Shown: positions 6,562 through 13,422 of the stretch, piece after piece
How positions within the stretch are numbered: position 1 is the stretch's first letter
How the letters are laid out: the number at the start of each line of letters is the position of its first letter
Assembly: GCA_944333375.1 (NCBI GenBank)
Contig: CALVKX010000031.1
Span: 1 to 13,422 of the forward strand
Direction: 5' to 3'
Source: an uncultured Eubacteriales bacterium
Lineage (GTDB): Bacteria > Bacillota_A > Clostridia > Christensenellales > Aristaeellaceae
Length of the DNA: 13,422 nt
The notes under the pieces: generated by a model
What the model was told of the DNA's origin: nothing
Seen by the model: only the letters and a program-made list of their open reading frames with translations
Databases searched by the model: none
Program-made: the position numbers and the translations under genes

Positions 6562-6590
6562 AGTATACAAAACCGGGACAGCCCCGTCAA
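6562..6590 (-). promoter_or_regulatory. Sigma-A promoter for deoC-fucU
   Basis: On the minus strand, -35 TTGACG (6590-6585; 5 of 6), a 17-base spacer and -10 TATACT (6567-6562; 5 of 6), with TG directly before the -10. The predicted start is near 6555, leaving a leader of about 79 bases that contains the inverted repeat at 6536-6551. Confidence 0.85.
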
Positions 6591-6655
6591 TATCTTTTGC
6601 ACTTTTTGCATCCCGCAACCCGCTCTGTGATAGGAAATGCACAAAAATGGGAATA

Positions 6656-6671
6656 CTCCTTTGCGAAGGAG
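6656..6671 (+). promoter_or_regulatory. Hairpin covering the ribosome binding site of the next gene
   Basis: CTCCTT (6656-6661) is exactly complementary to AAGGAG (6666-6671), with a TGCG loop. AAGGAGG is the ribosome binding site for the ATG at 6680, so the hairpin would hide most of it in the mRNA. This could simply limit translation or act as a switch. Confidence 0.55.
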
Positions 6672-6679
6672 GGACAGGC

Positions 6680-7504
6680 ATGCAAAAGTACAAGCCCAAG
6701 ACGCCCCTGGCCGGCGTCTCGGACCGCCTCATGCGCGCGCTGGTCGCCTGCGGCCTCGGGGTGGGGTGGTTCGTGTATCTCTGGGGCGCGCGTCTCAGCG
6801 CCCTGACGGCCGGAATCGCGCTGGGCGGGCTGCTGTGGCTGTGCGCGAGGCAGTTCGGCAAAAGGAGCACGCAGAAGCGGGAAAAGCAGATGCGCCGTAT
6901 CATCGGCGGCGAACTGGCGCTGTCCCGGCTGTTGCTCATGCCGCCCCGGCACGCGGCGTTTCAGGCCGCGCTGTGGATATGCCCGCGCGCGCCGGTGTGC
7001 ATGCAGCGGACGCTGGACTGGGGCGTGGTGGGAACGCTGGAGGAAAAGCCCGTGCTCGTGCGGCTGATCGCCCAGCACGAGAGCGTGCCGGTGACGGTGC
7101 AGCAGGTGGTGGAGGCGGCGCGGGAGATGCGCGCGCTCAAGGCCGAGTCCCTCATCCTGTGCCTGACCGCGCCCGCCTCGCGCGAGGCGCTGTCCTACGC
7201 CGCGCAGTCCGAGCCGCCCATCCGCGTCATCGACCGCCAGGCCATGATCGACCTCGCGGGCCTGTGCAGCCCGGCCACGGACGAGGACCTCAGCCGCCTC
7301 AGAAGCAAAAAGAAAGCCCGCGCCAGTCCCAGAGACTGGCTGGGCGTCGTGCTGGACGCCTCGCGGGCGAGGCGCTACTTCTGGTACGGCATGGGGCTGA
7401 GCGCGCTGGCGCTGCTGACGGGCCAGCGGGTCTATCCCATCCCGGCGGCGGTATGTCTTATTCTGTTTGCCGCCTGCAAGCTGCGCGCGGCGCGGCAGGC
7501 GTAA
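6680..7504 (+). CDS. Unrecognised four-helix membrane protein with possible degenerate Mrr-like domain
   Basis: A 274-residue protein I cannot name. Two N-terminal hydrophobic helices (about 17-36 and 40-58) are followed by a basic stretch and a cytoplasmic domain (about 70-228). Two C-terminal helices (about 232-248 and 253-268) close the protein. Within the soluble part, the order [10 protein letters not shown] (strand), [13 protein letters not shown] (helix), [19 protein letters not shown] (strand plus helix) and [14 protein letters not shown] resembles the second half of Mrr-type PD-(D/E)xK nucleases. The QxK catalytic pair is absent, so an active nuclease is unlikely. The ATG at 6680 follows AAGGAGGG by 6-7 bases; an in-frame ATG at 6647 has no such site. 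I found no convincing promoter. Its 3' end overlaps rsmA by 47 bases, tail to tail. Confidence 0.8.
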   Translation: MQKYKPKTPLAGVSDRLMRALVACGLGVGWFVYLWGARLSALTAGIALGGLLWLCARQFGKRSTQKREKQMRRIIGGELALSRLLLMPPRHAAFQAALWICPRAPVCMQRTLDWGVVGTLEEKPVLVRLIAQHESVPVTVQQVVEAAREMRALKAESLILCLTAPASREALSYAAQSEPPIRVIDRQAMIDLAGLCSPATDEDLSRLRSKKKARASPRDWLGVVLDASRARRYFWYGMGLSALALLTGQRVYPIPAAVCLILFAACKLRAARQA

Positions 7505-8342
7505 GGTCCTGCGGACGGGCGCAGGCGTTGGCCAAAGTGATCCACGCCTCCACCGAAAGCGCCTCGCCCCGCACCGCCGCGGGAAGGCCGACGCCCGCCA
7601 GCGCCTCGGTAAGCCGCTCCTGCGGCACGACGCCCCGCAGCGCGTTTACCAGCGTCTTTCGGCGCATGCCAAAGCCCGCGCGGATCATCCGCCACAAAAG
7701 CGCCTCGTCGCTTACGGGGGCGGGCGGCTCCGCGCGCATGTCCATGCGCACAAAGGCGCTGTCCACCTTCGGCGGCGGGGTGAAGGCCGCCGCCGGCACG
7801 ACCTGCACCAGACGCGGCACGGTGAGGTACTGGCAACGCACGCTCGCAGGGCCGTAGGCGGGTGTGGAGGGCGCGGCGAGCAGCTTGTCGGCGACCTCCC
7901 TTTGCACCATGACGGAGATCTGCCGGATGGGCAGGCCGCCGTCCCAGAGCAGGTCCAGAATGGGGGTTGTGATGTTGTAGGGGATGTTTGCGATCACGTA
8001 AAACCCGTCGCCCAGCGGGCGGCACAGCTCGTGCAGGTCGATCCTGCGCACGTCTCCCTCCGCCACGATGAGGTTGTCATAGCCCTCGGTCGCCGCGCGC
8101 AGGAAGGGCAGGACGGCCCGGTCCACCTCCACGGCGATCACGCGGCCCGCCGCCTCGCACAGGCATTTGGTCAACGTGCCCGCGCCGGGGCCGATCTCCA
8201 GCACCCCGTCCCCGGGCCCCACGCCCGTGGCGGCCACCAGCGAGCGCAAAAGCGCCTCGTCGTAGAGAAAATGCTGACCCAGATCATGCTTGTAGGCGAT
8301 GCCCTCCGAGCGGCGGCGCGCCCGCGCAAAGGATTTCTTCAC
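7458..8342 (-). CDS. rsmA: 16S rRNA dimethyladenosine transferase RsmA (KsgA)
   Basis: A 294-residue SAM-dependent enzyme that dimethylates two adjacent adenosines near the 3' end of 16S rRNA during 30S maturation. Motifs: KHDLGQHFLYD (18-28), SAM-binding motif I LEIGPGAGTLT (48-58), acidic E72 after motif I, GDVRRID (96-102) and catalytic NIPY (119-122). TPPPKVDSAFV is also typical of the family. The GTG start at 8342 overlaps the dnaX stop as GTGA, indicating translational coupling. AAGGGG lies about 8 bases upstream. The last 47 bases overlap the 3' end of the convergent membrane-protein gene, so the C-terminal tail ([10 protein letters not shown]) is encoded there and may be a non-essential extension. 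Confidence 0.95.
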   Translation of the reverse strand: MKKSFARARRRSEGIAYKHDLGQHFLYDEALLRSLVAATGVGPGDGVLEIGPGAGTLTKCLCEAAGRVIAVEVDRAVLPFLRAATEGYDNLIVAEGDVRRIDLHELCRPLGDGFYVIANIPYNITTPILDLLWDGGLPIRQISVMVQREVADKLLAAPSTPAYGPASVRCQYLTVPRLVQVVPAAAFTPPPKVDSAFVRMDMRAEPPAPVSDEALLWRMIRAGFGMRRKTLVNALRGVVPQERLTEALAGVGLPAAVRGEALSVEAWITLANACARPQDLTPAAPRAACRRQTE

Positions 8343-9955
8343 GGCTTTTCCCCTTCGTCGATCTGCACGAGGTCGCGGCCAAAGGCCTCAATCAGGCTGC
8401 GCTGCGCCTCCTCGCGCACGCTCTCCATGCGCTTGTCCTCCCCGTCCTGCTCAAGCACCGCCTCAAAGGTAAGCTCCCTGCCCGCCGCCTCACTCAGCGC
8501 CCTGGAGACGCGATCCCGGCGCGCCGGCTGGTTGAGGCGCACATAGCTGAATTCCTTTTTCGCGGCCGGGATGAGCACCCGGAACACCGTCCCCTTCGCG
8601 CCGATGAAGCGCTCCTTCTTCAAAAGTCCGTACAGCGGCGGCTCGTTTTTGGCCAGATCCTGCATCGCCCTGTCCCAGATGGCTTTCTCATCCTGCGGCG
8701 GCGCGGCCTTTTTGGGGGCGGCCTTGGGCGCGGGGGCAGAGGACACGGCGGCAGGCGCAGGCGCCGCCGCGGGTACGGGGGCGGGCGGGGCCGCCTCCAG
8801 CCGCTTCAGACGCGCCTCCAGCTCCGCGATGCGCTCCAGCAGCGCCGCGGCGCTTTCCTCCATCGGAGGCTCGCAGGCGTGCAGGGCGGCGCTCTCCAGT
8901 GCGATGCGCGGGGTGGAAGCGAAGCGCAGCTCGCCCTCGGCGCGCATGAACAGGTCCAGCATCCTCATGAGCCGCGCCTGGGAAAAGCCCTCCGCCTGCG
9001 CCCGGCAGCGCGCTTCCTCCTCCTTTGTCACATCCAGGATCGCATCCGCGTCCCGGGGCACGGCCCTGACAGTCAGAAGCGCGCGGCAATGCGCGCTCAG
9101 TTCCCTTAAAAATACCTGCGGCTCGCGGCCCGAGCGCATCAGCTCGTCCACCTTTTGCATCACGCCGCCCTCGTCCCGCGCGGAAAGGAGGTCAAAAAAG
9201 GAAAACAAAAATTCCCTGTCGCTCGTTCCCAGCAGCTCCCGCGTGAGCGCGGCGGTGATCCTGCCGTCCTCCGCGCCCGCCACGCACATGTCCAGGATGC
9301 TGAAGGCGTCGCGCATGGCGCCTTCGGCGGCGCGAGCCACGATGGCAAGCGCCTCGTCCTCGGCCTCGATTCCCAGCTCCTCCAGCGCCTGACGCATGCG
9401 GCTGACCATCAATTCCGACGGGATGCGCCCGAAATCGTAGCGCTGCACGCGCGAAAGGATGGTCGCGGGGAGCTTTTGCGGCTCGGTGGTGGCCAGGATG
9501 AACACCACGTGCGCCGGCGGCTCCTCCAGCGTCTTTAAAAGCGCGTTGAAAGCCGCGGTGGAGAGCATGTGCACCTCGTCGATGATATAGACCTTGTAGC
9601 GCCCAAGCTGCGCCGGATAGCGCACCTGCTCGAGCAGCTCGCGGATGTTGTCGACGCTGTTGTTGCTGGCGGCGTCCAATTCCAGCACGTCCATGGTCGT
9701 TTCGCTCAGGATCGCCCTGCACGCCTCGCACTGGCCGCAGGGGTCCCCGTGGTCCGGGTGGAGGCAGTTGATGGCGCGGCTCATGAGCTTTGCCATGGAC
9801 GTCTTGCCCGTTCCCCGGCAGCCGCAGAACAGGTAGGCATGCGCCACCCGCCCTTCCTCCACCTGCCGCCGGAGGGTCCTCACCGTCGCCGTCTGGCCCA
9901 GCACCTGCTCGAAGGTCTGGGGCCGCCATTTGCGGTACAATGCCTGATACGCCAT
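8339..9955 (-). CDS. dnaX: DNA polymerase III subunits gamma and tau
   Basis: A 538-residue clamp-loader ATPase. The start MAYQALYRKWRPQTF is typical. Walker A is GCRGTGKT (45-52), the zinc-binding cysteines are C64, C73, C76 and C79, Walker B is IIDEVH (124-129), sensor 1 is ATTEP (155-159) and the arginine-finger region is SRVQRYDF (168-175). A proline/alanine-rich linker (about 410-450) leads to a C-terminal domain of about 90 residues. No canonical slippery site for a shorter gamma form is seen. The ATG at 9955 is preceded by GGAAGG, a modest ribosome binding site. Downstream, one would often find ybaB and recR in Bacillota; here rsmA follows directly with overlapping start and stop codons. 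Confidence 0.96.
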   Translation of the reverse strand: MAYQALYRKWRPQTFEQVLGQTATVRTLRRQVEEGRVAHAYLFCGCRGTGKTSMAKLMSRAINCLHPDHGDPCGQCEACRAILSETTMDVLELDAASNNSVDNIRELLEQVRYPAQLGRYKVYIIDEVHMLSTAAFNALLKTLEEPPAHVVFILATTEPQKLPATILSRVQRYDFGRIPSELMVSRMRQALEELGIEAEDEALAIVARAAEGAMRDAFSILDMCVAGAEDGRITAALTRELLGTSDREFLFSFFDLLSARDEGGVMQKVDELMRSGREPQVFLRELSAHCRALLTVRAVPRDADAILDVTKEEEARCRAQAEGFSQARLMRMLDLFMRAEGELRFASTPRIALESAALHACEPPMEESAAALLERIAELEARLKRLEAAPPAPVPAAAPAPAAVSSAPAPKAAPKKAAPPQDEKAIWDRAMQDLAKNEPPLYGLLKKERFIGAKGTVFRVLIPAAKKEFSYVRLNQPARRDRVSRALSEAAGRELTFEAVLEQDGEDKRMESVREEAQRSLIEAFGRDLVQIDEGEKP

Positions 9956-9988
9956 AGGACACCTTCCCAAAAGATCATTGTTCTCCTT

Positions 9989-10017
9989 ATCATAGCCTTT
10001 TCGCGCCGCCAGGTCAA
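9989..10017 (-). promoter_or_regulatory. Sigma-A promoter for dnaX-rsmA
   Basis: On the minus strand, -35 TTGACC (10017-10012; 5 of 6), a 17-base spacer and -10 TATGAT (9994-9989; 5 of 6). The predicted start is near 9982, about 27 bases before the dnaX ATG. Confidence 0.82.
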
Positions 10018-10048
10018 GACAAAGCAGGAGTCCGGGCGATGGGCACCG

Positions 10049-10054
10049 TATATT
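10049..10054 (+). promoter_or_regulatory. Possible -10 element for dgt-dnaG-rpoD
   Basis: TATATT (5 of 6 to consensus) lies about 45 bases before the dgt ATG in the divergent dnaX/dgt gap. No -35 resembling TTGACA is found 16-18 bases upstream, so this is a weak candidate only. Confidence 0.3.
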
Positions 10055-10099
10055 ACAGCAGGGTTCCATTTTTTACAAAGGATGAAAGGGGGAACTGGC

Positions 10100-11104
10100 A
10101 TGACCATCCGCGAGCGCCAGGAGCGGGACGAGGAAAGCCGCCTCTCTCCGTATGCCGCCCTGTCCTCCAAAAGCGCGGGGCGCGCCGCGCCGATTTCCCA
10201 GTGTGAGCTGCGCACCTGCTATCAGCGGGACCGTGACCGCATCATTCACTGCAAGAGCTTTCGGAGGCTGAAATACAAGACGCAGGTCTTTCTCACCCCC
10301 ATGGGGGATCATTACCGCACCCGCCTGACCCACACGCTGGAGGTATCGCAGGTGGCGCGCACGCTGGCGCGGAGCCTGCGCCTCAACGAGGACCTGGCCG
10401 AGGCCATCGCCCTGGGGCACGATCTGGGCCACACGCCCTTTGGGCACATCGGGGAAAACACGCTGGACAAGCTCCTGCCGGGAGGATTCCGGCACAACGA
10501 GCAGAGCCTGCGGGTAGCCGAGCGCCTGGAGCACGAGGGGCAGGGCCTCAACCTGTGCGCGGAGACGCTCGACGGCATCCGAAACCACTCCGGCAAGGGC
10601 GAACCCGCCACGCTGGAGGGCTGGTGCGTGCGGCGCGCCGACCGCATCGCCTACATCAACCATGACATCGACGACGCCATCCGCGGCGGCATCCTCAAGC
10701 CCTTCGAGCTTCCCCGCCGCTGCCTGGCCGTGCTGGGAAGGACGCACGGCGAGCGCATCGACACCATGATCCGCGACATCGTGGCCGTCTCCACGGACCA
10801 GCCGTTCGTGCGGATGTCCGAGGAGGTGCGCCAGGCCAGCGACGAGCTGCGCGCCTTTCTCTTTGAGTACGTCTATCACGACGAATGGCGCAAAAAGGAG
10901 GAGGAGCGCTGCGACTACATCCTCACGGCGCTCTATGAGCACTACCTGGCCCATCCCGAGCAGCTCCCCGCCGAGTATCTGGAGATCAGCTTCACCGAGG
11001 GCGCCCAGCGCGCCGTGTGCGACTATGTGGCCTGCATGACCGACCGCTACGCCATCGAGCAGTTTACGGAAATCTTCGTGCCCTGCGCGTTCGCCAGGCG
11101 ATGA
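10100..11104 (+). CDS. dgt: dGTPase-like HD-domain dNTP triphosphohydrolase
   Basis: A 334-residue member of the Dgt family, which removes triphosphate from dGTP or other dNTPs and so tunes nucleotide pools. Metal-binding HD residues: H78 in RTRLTHTLEV, H107-D108 in ALGHDLGHTPFGH and D181 in RRADRIAYINHD. The N-terminal SFRRLKYKTQVF and the THTLEVSQVARTLAR segment are hallmarks of the shorter, Gram-positive type; the E. coli enzyme is much longer (about 500 residues). The ATG at 10100 follows AAGGGGG by 6-7 bases. It begins the dgt-dnaG-rpoD series, which resembles the macromolecular-synthesis operon with dgt in the place of rpsU. The exact dNTP specificity cannot be read from the sequence. 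Confidence 0.93.
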   Translation: MTIRERQERDEESRLSPYAALSSKSAGRAAPISQCELRTCYQRDRDRIIHCKSFRRLKYKTQVFLTPMGDHYRTRLTHTLEVSQVARTLARSLRLNEDLAEAIALGHDLGHTPFGHIGENTLDKLLPGGFRHNEQSLRVAERLEHEGQGLNLCAETLDGIRNHSGKGEPATLEGWCVRRADRIAYINHDIDDAIRGGILKPFELPRRCLAVLGRTHGERIDTMIRDIVAVSTDQPFVRMSEEVRQASDELRAFLFEYVYHDEWRKKEEERCDYILTALYEHYLAHPEQLPAEYLEISFTEGAQRAVCDYVACMTDRYAIEQFTEIFVPCAFARR

Positions 11105-11195
11105 GCCGCGATGCCCGGAATTGTCGGAAATTGTTGAACGCCCGGCAGGAATCTCAACCGCCGCGGCGAATGAATAGGAGTGGGTGAAGGAACGA

Positions 11196-12929
11196 ATGGC
11201 CGGAAGGTACCCCCCGCAATGGTTGGACGAGCTCAGGGCGCGCGCCGACATCGTCAAGGTGATCGGCTCGTATGTGACGCTGAAGAAGAACGGGCATAGA
11301 TATGTTGGTCTGTGCCCGTTTCACAACGAAACGGCGCCCTCCTTTTCCGTCGATGAGCAAAAGCAGGTCTACCACTGCTTCGGCTGCAAGGCGGGGGGCA
11401 GCGTGATCCAGTTTATCATGGATATCGAGCGCCTCTCCTTCCCGGAGGCGGTCGCCTTTCTGGCCGACCAGCTCCACATGCCCCTGCCCGAGATGCAAAA
11501 CGACCCGGCCTACGAGAAGCGCCGCTCCCTCAAGGAGCGCATCTACCTGGCCAACCGGGCCGCGGCGCGGCGGTATCACGAGCTGCTCTGGCAGCCCGAG
11601 GGCGCCGGCATCCTGCACTACCTTCAGGGCCGCGGCCTCTCGGATGCGGTCATCCGCCGCTTCGGCATCGGGGCTGCCCCTCCCTCATCGCAGGTGGGAA
11701 AGGAGCTGCTCAGGGAGGGCTTCACCGAGGAGGAGCTGGTCCAGGCCGGGCTCATGCTCAGGCGTGACGGCCGCGCCTTTGACATGTTCCGAAACCGCGC
11801 CATGTTTCCCATCATCGACGCCTACGGCAACGTCCTGGGCTTCGGCGGCCGCGCCATGGGCGATGCGATGCCCAAGTACCTCAACACCTCCGATACCCCG
11901 GCCTTCAACAAGCGTTACACCGTCTTCGCGGCCAACCTGCTCAGAAAGGCCAGGGGCCTGACCCGGGTGATCCTGGTGGAGGGGTATATGGACGTGGTGG
12001 CCCTCTCGCAGTTTGGCATCGAGGGCGTGGCGGCCACGCTGGGCACGGCGCTCACGCCCGAGCAGGCCCGGCTTCTTAACCGCTTCGCCCCCGAGGTGCA
12101 CATCGCCTACGACGGCGACCGCGCCGGCCAGAAGGCCATCCTGCGCGGCCTGGAGGTGCTGGAGGCTGAAAACGTCCCCGTTCGCGTGCTGGACTTCCCC
12201 GGCGGGCTGGACCCGGACGAGTTCATCCGCCAGGAGGGAGTGGAGGCCTTCAAGGCGCTTTCGCCCATCTCCGCCGTGACCTACCGCATGCTGCGCGAGA
12301 AGGAAGCGCACGACCTGAGCACCGAGGAGGGCCGGACCGAGTACGCCAAGGGCTGCGCGCGCATCCTGCGAAGCGTGAAGGAGCCCGTGGAGCTGGAAAA
12401 CCACCTCAGGCGGCTGTCGGTGGAAACCGGATTTTCCCGCGAGGTGCTGCGCGAGCAGGTGGGCGTCTCCCTCGCGCCCGTCCGCGCCGAGGCGCCCCGG
12501 CGCGAAGGGTTTGCCAAAAAGGCCCGGGAGGCTTCCCGGGTGGACTGGACCGCGAGGACGCTGCTTGCGGTGCTGGCCACGGGGCGATTGCCAAAAGACA
12601 GCGTATCGCCCGAGGAATTTGAGGACCCGCTGCTGCGTTCTTTATGCGAAGGCCTTTTGGCGGGCGAAAGCGCCGCCTCGCTCATGGAGCGCCAAAGCGA
12701 CGAGCAGGGCCGCGCCGCCGTGGGCGACATCCTCAGCATCAACACCGACCTGGACGACGACGGCCTGATGCGCATGGCGCGCGACTGTCTCAAAAAGCTG
12801 CGTCGGGAGCGTCTGGAAAGGGCGCTGGATGCGATTGAGCAACGACTGCCTACCCTGGAAGGCGAGGAACGCGAAACGGAAACGCGCCGCGCCTTTGCCC
12901 TGACGCAAAAGCTGCTTGACCTGAAATGA
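11196..12929 (+). CDS. dnaG: DNA primase
   Basis: Primase that makes RNA primers at the replication fork, 577 residues from the chosen start. It has an N-terminal CHC2 zinc domain with C40, H43, C61 and C64 (LCPFH and YHCFGC), the RNA-polymerase-like core motif FRNRAMFPI (198-206), a TOPRIM domain with E262 in [12 protein letters not shown] and the DGD pair 306-308 in [12 protein letters not shown], then a helical C-terminal region for helicase contact. The zinc domain reads HNETAPSF, whereas the family usually has HNEKTPSF. Start choice: the ATG at 11196 gives the usual MxGRYP-type start but has only AAGGA 4 bases before it. A GTG at 11184 (four more residues) has AGGAG only 3 bases upstream. 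The 91 bases after dgt show no terminator or clear promoter. Confidence 0.95.
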   Translation: MAGRYPPQWLDELRARADIVKVIGSYVTLKKNGHRYVGLCPFHNETAPSFSVDEQKQVYHCFGCKAGGSVIQFIMDIERLSFPEAVAFLADQLHMPLPEMQNDPAYEKRRSLKERIYLANRAAARRYHELLWQPEGAGILHYLQGRGLSDAVIRRFGIGAAPPSSQVGKELLREGFTEEELVQAGLMLRRDGRAFDMFRNRAMFPIIDAYGNVLGFGGRAMGDAMPKYLNTSDTPAFNKRYTVFAANLLRKARGLTRVILVEGYMDVVALSQFGIEGVAATLGTALTPEQARLLNRFAPEVHIAYDGDRAGQKAILRGLEVLEAENVPVRVLDFPGGLDPDEFIRQEGVEAFKALSPISAVTYRMLREKEAHDLSTEEGRTEYAKGCARILRSVKEPVELENHLRRLSVETGFSREVLREQVGVSLAPVRAEAPRREGFAKKAREASRVDWTARTLLAVLATGRLPKDSVSPEEFEDPLLRSLCEGLLAGESAASLMERQSDEQGRAAVGDILSINTDLDDDGLMRMARDCLKKLRRERLERALDAIEQRLPTLEGEERETETRRAFALTQKLLDLK

Positions 12930-12958
12930 CCCCCTGCGCAGATGAAGGAGTGATGGAG

Positions 12959-13422
12959 TTGAGTCAGAATCAGTCGCCCGAAGCGATGAAAGTGAAGCTC
13001 AACGAACTATACGAGGATGCCAAGACCAAGGGCACCGTCACCCGGGACGAGGTCGCCAACCAGCTCATGGAGATGGAGATCGACGCCGACCAGATGAACA
13101 AGATCTACGAGACGCTCGAGAGCATGGGCGTGGACGTGGTGGCCGAGTTCGATCCCGTCCCCCCCGAGGAGCTCATCGAGCCCGAGCAGATCGACCTGAG
13201 CGTGCCCGAGGGCATCAGCATCGACGATCCCGTGCGCATGTATCTCAAGGAGATCGGCAAGGTCCCCCTTTTGACCGCCGACGAGGAGATTGAGATTGCC
13301 CAGCGCATGGAGCAGGGCGACGAGGAGGCCAAGCAGAAGCTGACGGAGGCCAACCTGCGCCTGGTGGTGTCCATCGCCAAGCGCTATGTGGGCCGCGGGA
13401 TGCTGTTTCTGGATCTGATTCA
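12959..13422 (+). CDS. rpoD: RNA polymerase primary sigma factor, N-terminal part (cut by window edge)
   Basis: Vegetative sigma factor (SigA/RpoD); 154 residues are visible before the right edge. Region 1.1 is the acidic helical part (about 9-70). Region 1.2 has [17 protein letters not shown]. Region 2.1 and the start of 2.2 have [25 protein letters not shown], where the match to the family is nearly exact. The start is ambiguous: an ATG at 12953 is only 2 bases after AAGGAG, too close for a normal site, while the TTG at 12959 in the same frame is 8 bases away. The TTG is preferred, and the two differ by two residues. It lies 29 bases after dnaG and completes the dgt-dnaG-rpoD arrangement. 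The promoters described in this window fit the sequence preference of this factor. Confidence 0.95.
   Translation, partial: MSQNQSPEAMKVKLNELYEDAKTKGTVTRDEVANQLMEMEIDADQMNKIYETLESMGVDVVAEFDPVPPEELIEPEQIDLSVPEGISIDDPVRMYLKEIGKVPLLTADEEIEIAQRMEQGDEEAKQKLTEANLRLVVSIAKRYVGRGMLFLDLI

Noticed and set aside
7508..7525. Hairpin CCTGCG/CGCAGG just after the stop of the four-helix protein gene
   Set aside because: It has no T-run after it and lies in the rsmA coding sequence, so I do not call it a terminator.
6637..7857. Plus-strand open frame of 406 codons
   Set aside because: It overlaps the four-helix membrane protein in another frame and runs antisense into rsmA. Its product is Arg/Ala/Gly-rich low-complexity sequence with no ribosome binding site at the start.
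8690..8730. Slippery site in dnaX for a shorter gamma form
   Set aside because: The run reads CCC AAA AAG in frame. It lacks the A AAA AAG heptamer and the A-run is only five bases, so programmed frameshifting is not supported.
9880..9978. Possible 32-codon leader frame overlapping the dnaX start, with AAGGAG before its ATG
   Set aside because: The AAGGAG lies at or upstream of the predicted transcription start (about 9982), so it would not be in the mRNA. The encoded peptide is an out-of-frame reading of dnaX.
10073..11257. Minus-strand open frame of 394 codons
   Set aside because: It is antisense to dgt, which carries all HD motifs. It has no family features.
1..13422. Mobile elements, CRISPR arrays, tRNA or rRNA genes, defence systems
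   Set aside because: No transposase or integrase motifs, no regularly spaced repeats, no tRNA-like cloverleaf and no nuclease-plus-effector gene pairs were seen. The Mrr-like reading at 6680-7504 lacks catalytic residues.

Overview
The window is 13.4 kb of GC-rich bacterial chromosome, densely packed with core housekeeping genes. The gene content points to a Gram-positive member of the Bacillota, probably class Clostridia: a DUF951 protein next to signal peptidase I, a NadD/YqeK/RsfS block, and a dgt-dnaG-rpoD replication/sigma operon. No rRNA, tRNA, IS element, prophage or CRISPR array is visible, so I cannot name the genus. Most genes have a clear GGAGG-type ribosome binding site, and several have near-consensus sigma-A promoters with 17-base spacers.

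Layout, left to right. (1) Positions 1-508, minus strand: a DUF951 protein followed by the 5' end of signal peptidase I (cut by the window edge), read from a promoter at 537-565. (2) Positions 650-880, plus strand: a one-gene unit with its own extended -10 promoter, a 39-residue single-pass membrane protein and a strong bidirectional terminator. (3) Positions 864-3524, minus strand: a membrane-anchored PDZ protein, an OmpR-type response regulator and a sensor histidine kinase, ending in that terminator. (4) Positions 3626-5262, minus strand: a promoter, a fused NadD-YqeK protein and RsfS. (5) Positions 5287-6590, minus strand: promoter, deoC, a FucU/RbsD-type mutarotase and a terminator. (6) Positions 6680-7504, plus strand: an unrecognised four-helix membrane protein whose soluble domain resembles a degenerate Mrr-type nuclease fold. 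It overlaps convergently with rsmA. (7) Positions 7458-9994, minus strand: promoter, dnaX, then rsmA, joined by a GTGA start/stop overlap. (8) Positions 10100-13422, plus strand: dgt, dnaG and the 5' end of rpoD (sigma A).

The genes cover replication (clamp loader, primase), dNTP control (dGTPase-like HD enzyme), transcription initiation (sigma A), ribosome maturation and silencing (RsmA, RsfS), NAD synthesis with dinucleotide turnover (NadD-YqeK), deoxyribose salvage (DeoC), protein export (LepB) and one envelope-sensing two-component system. I see no obvious new defence or mobile system. The items most worth a second look are the tiny membrane protein with its private promoter and terminator, the PDZ-only partner of the two-component system, the HxRH substitution in the NadD active-site motif, and the membrane-bound Mrr-like domain with its ribosome binding site inside a hairpin.
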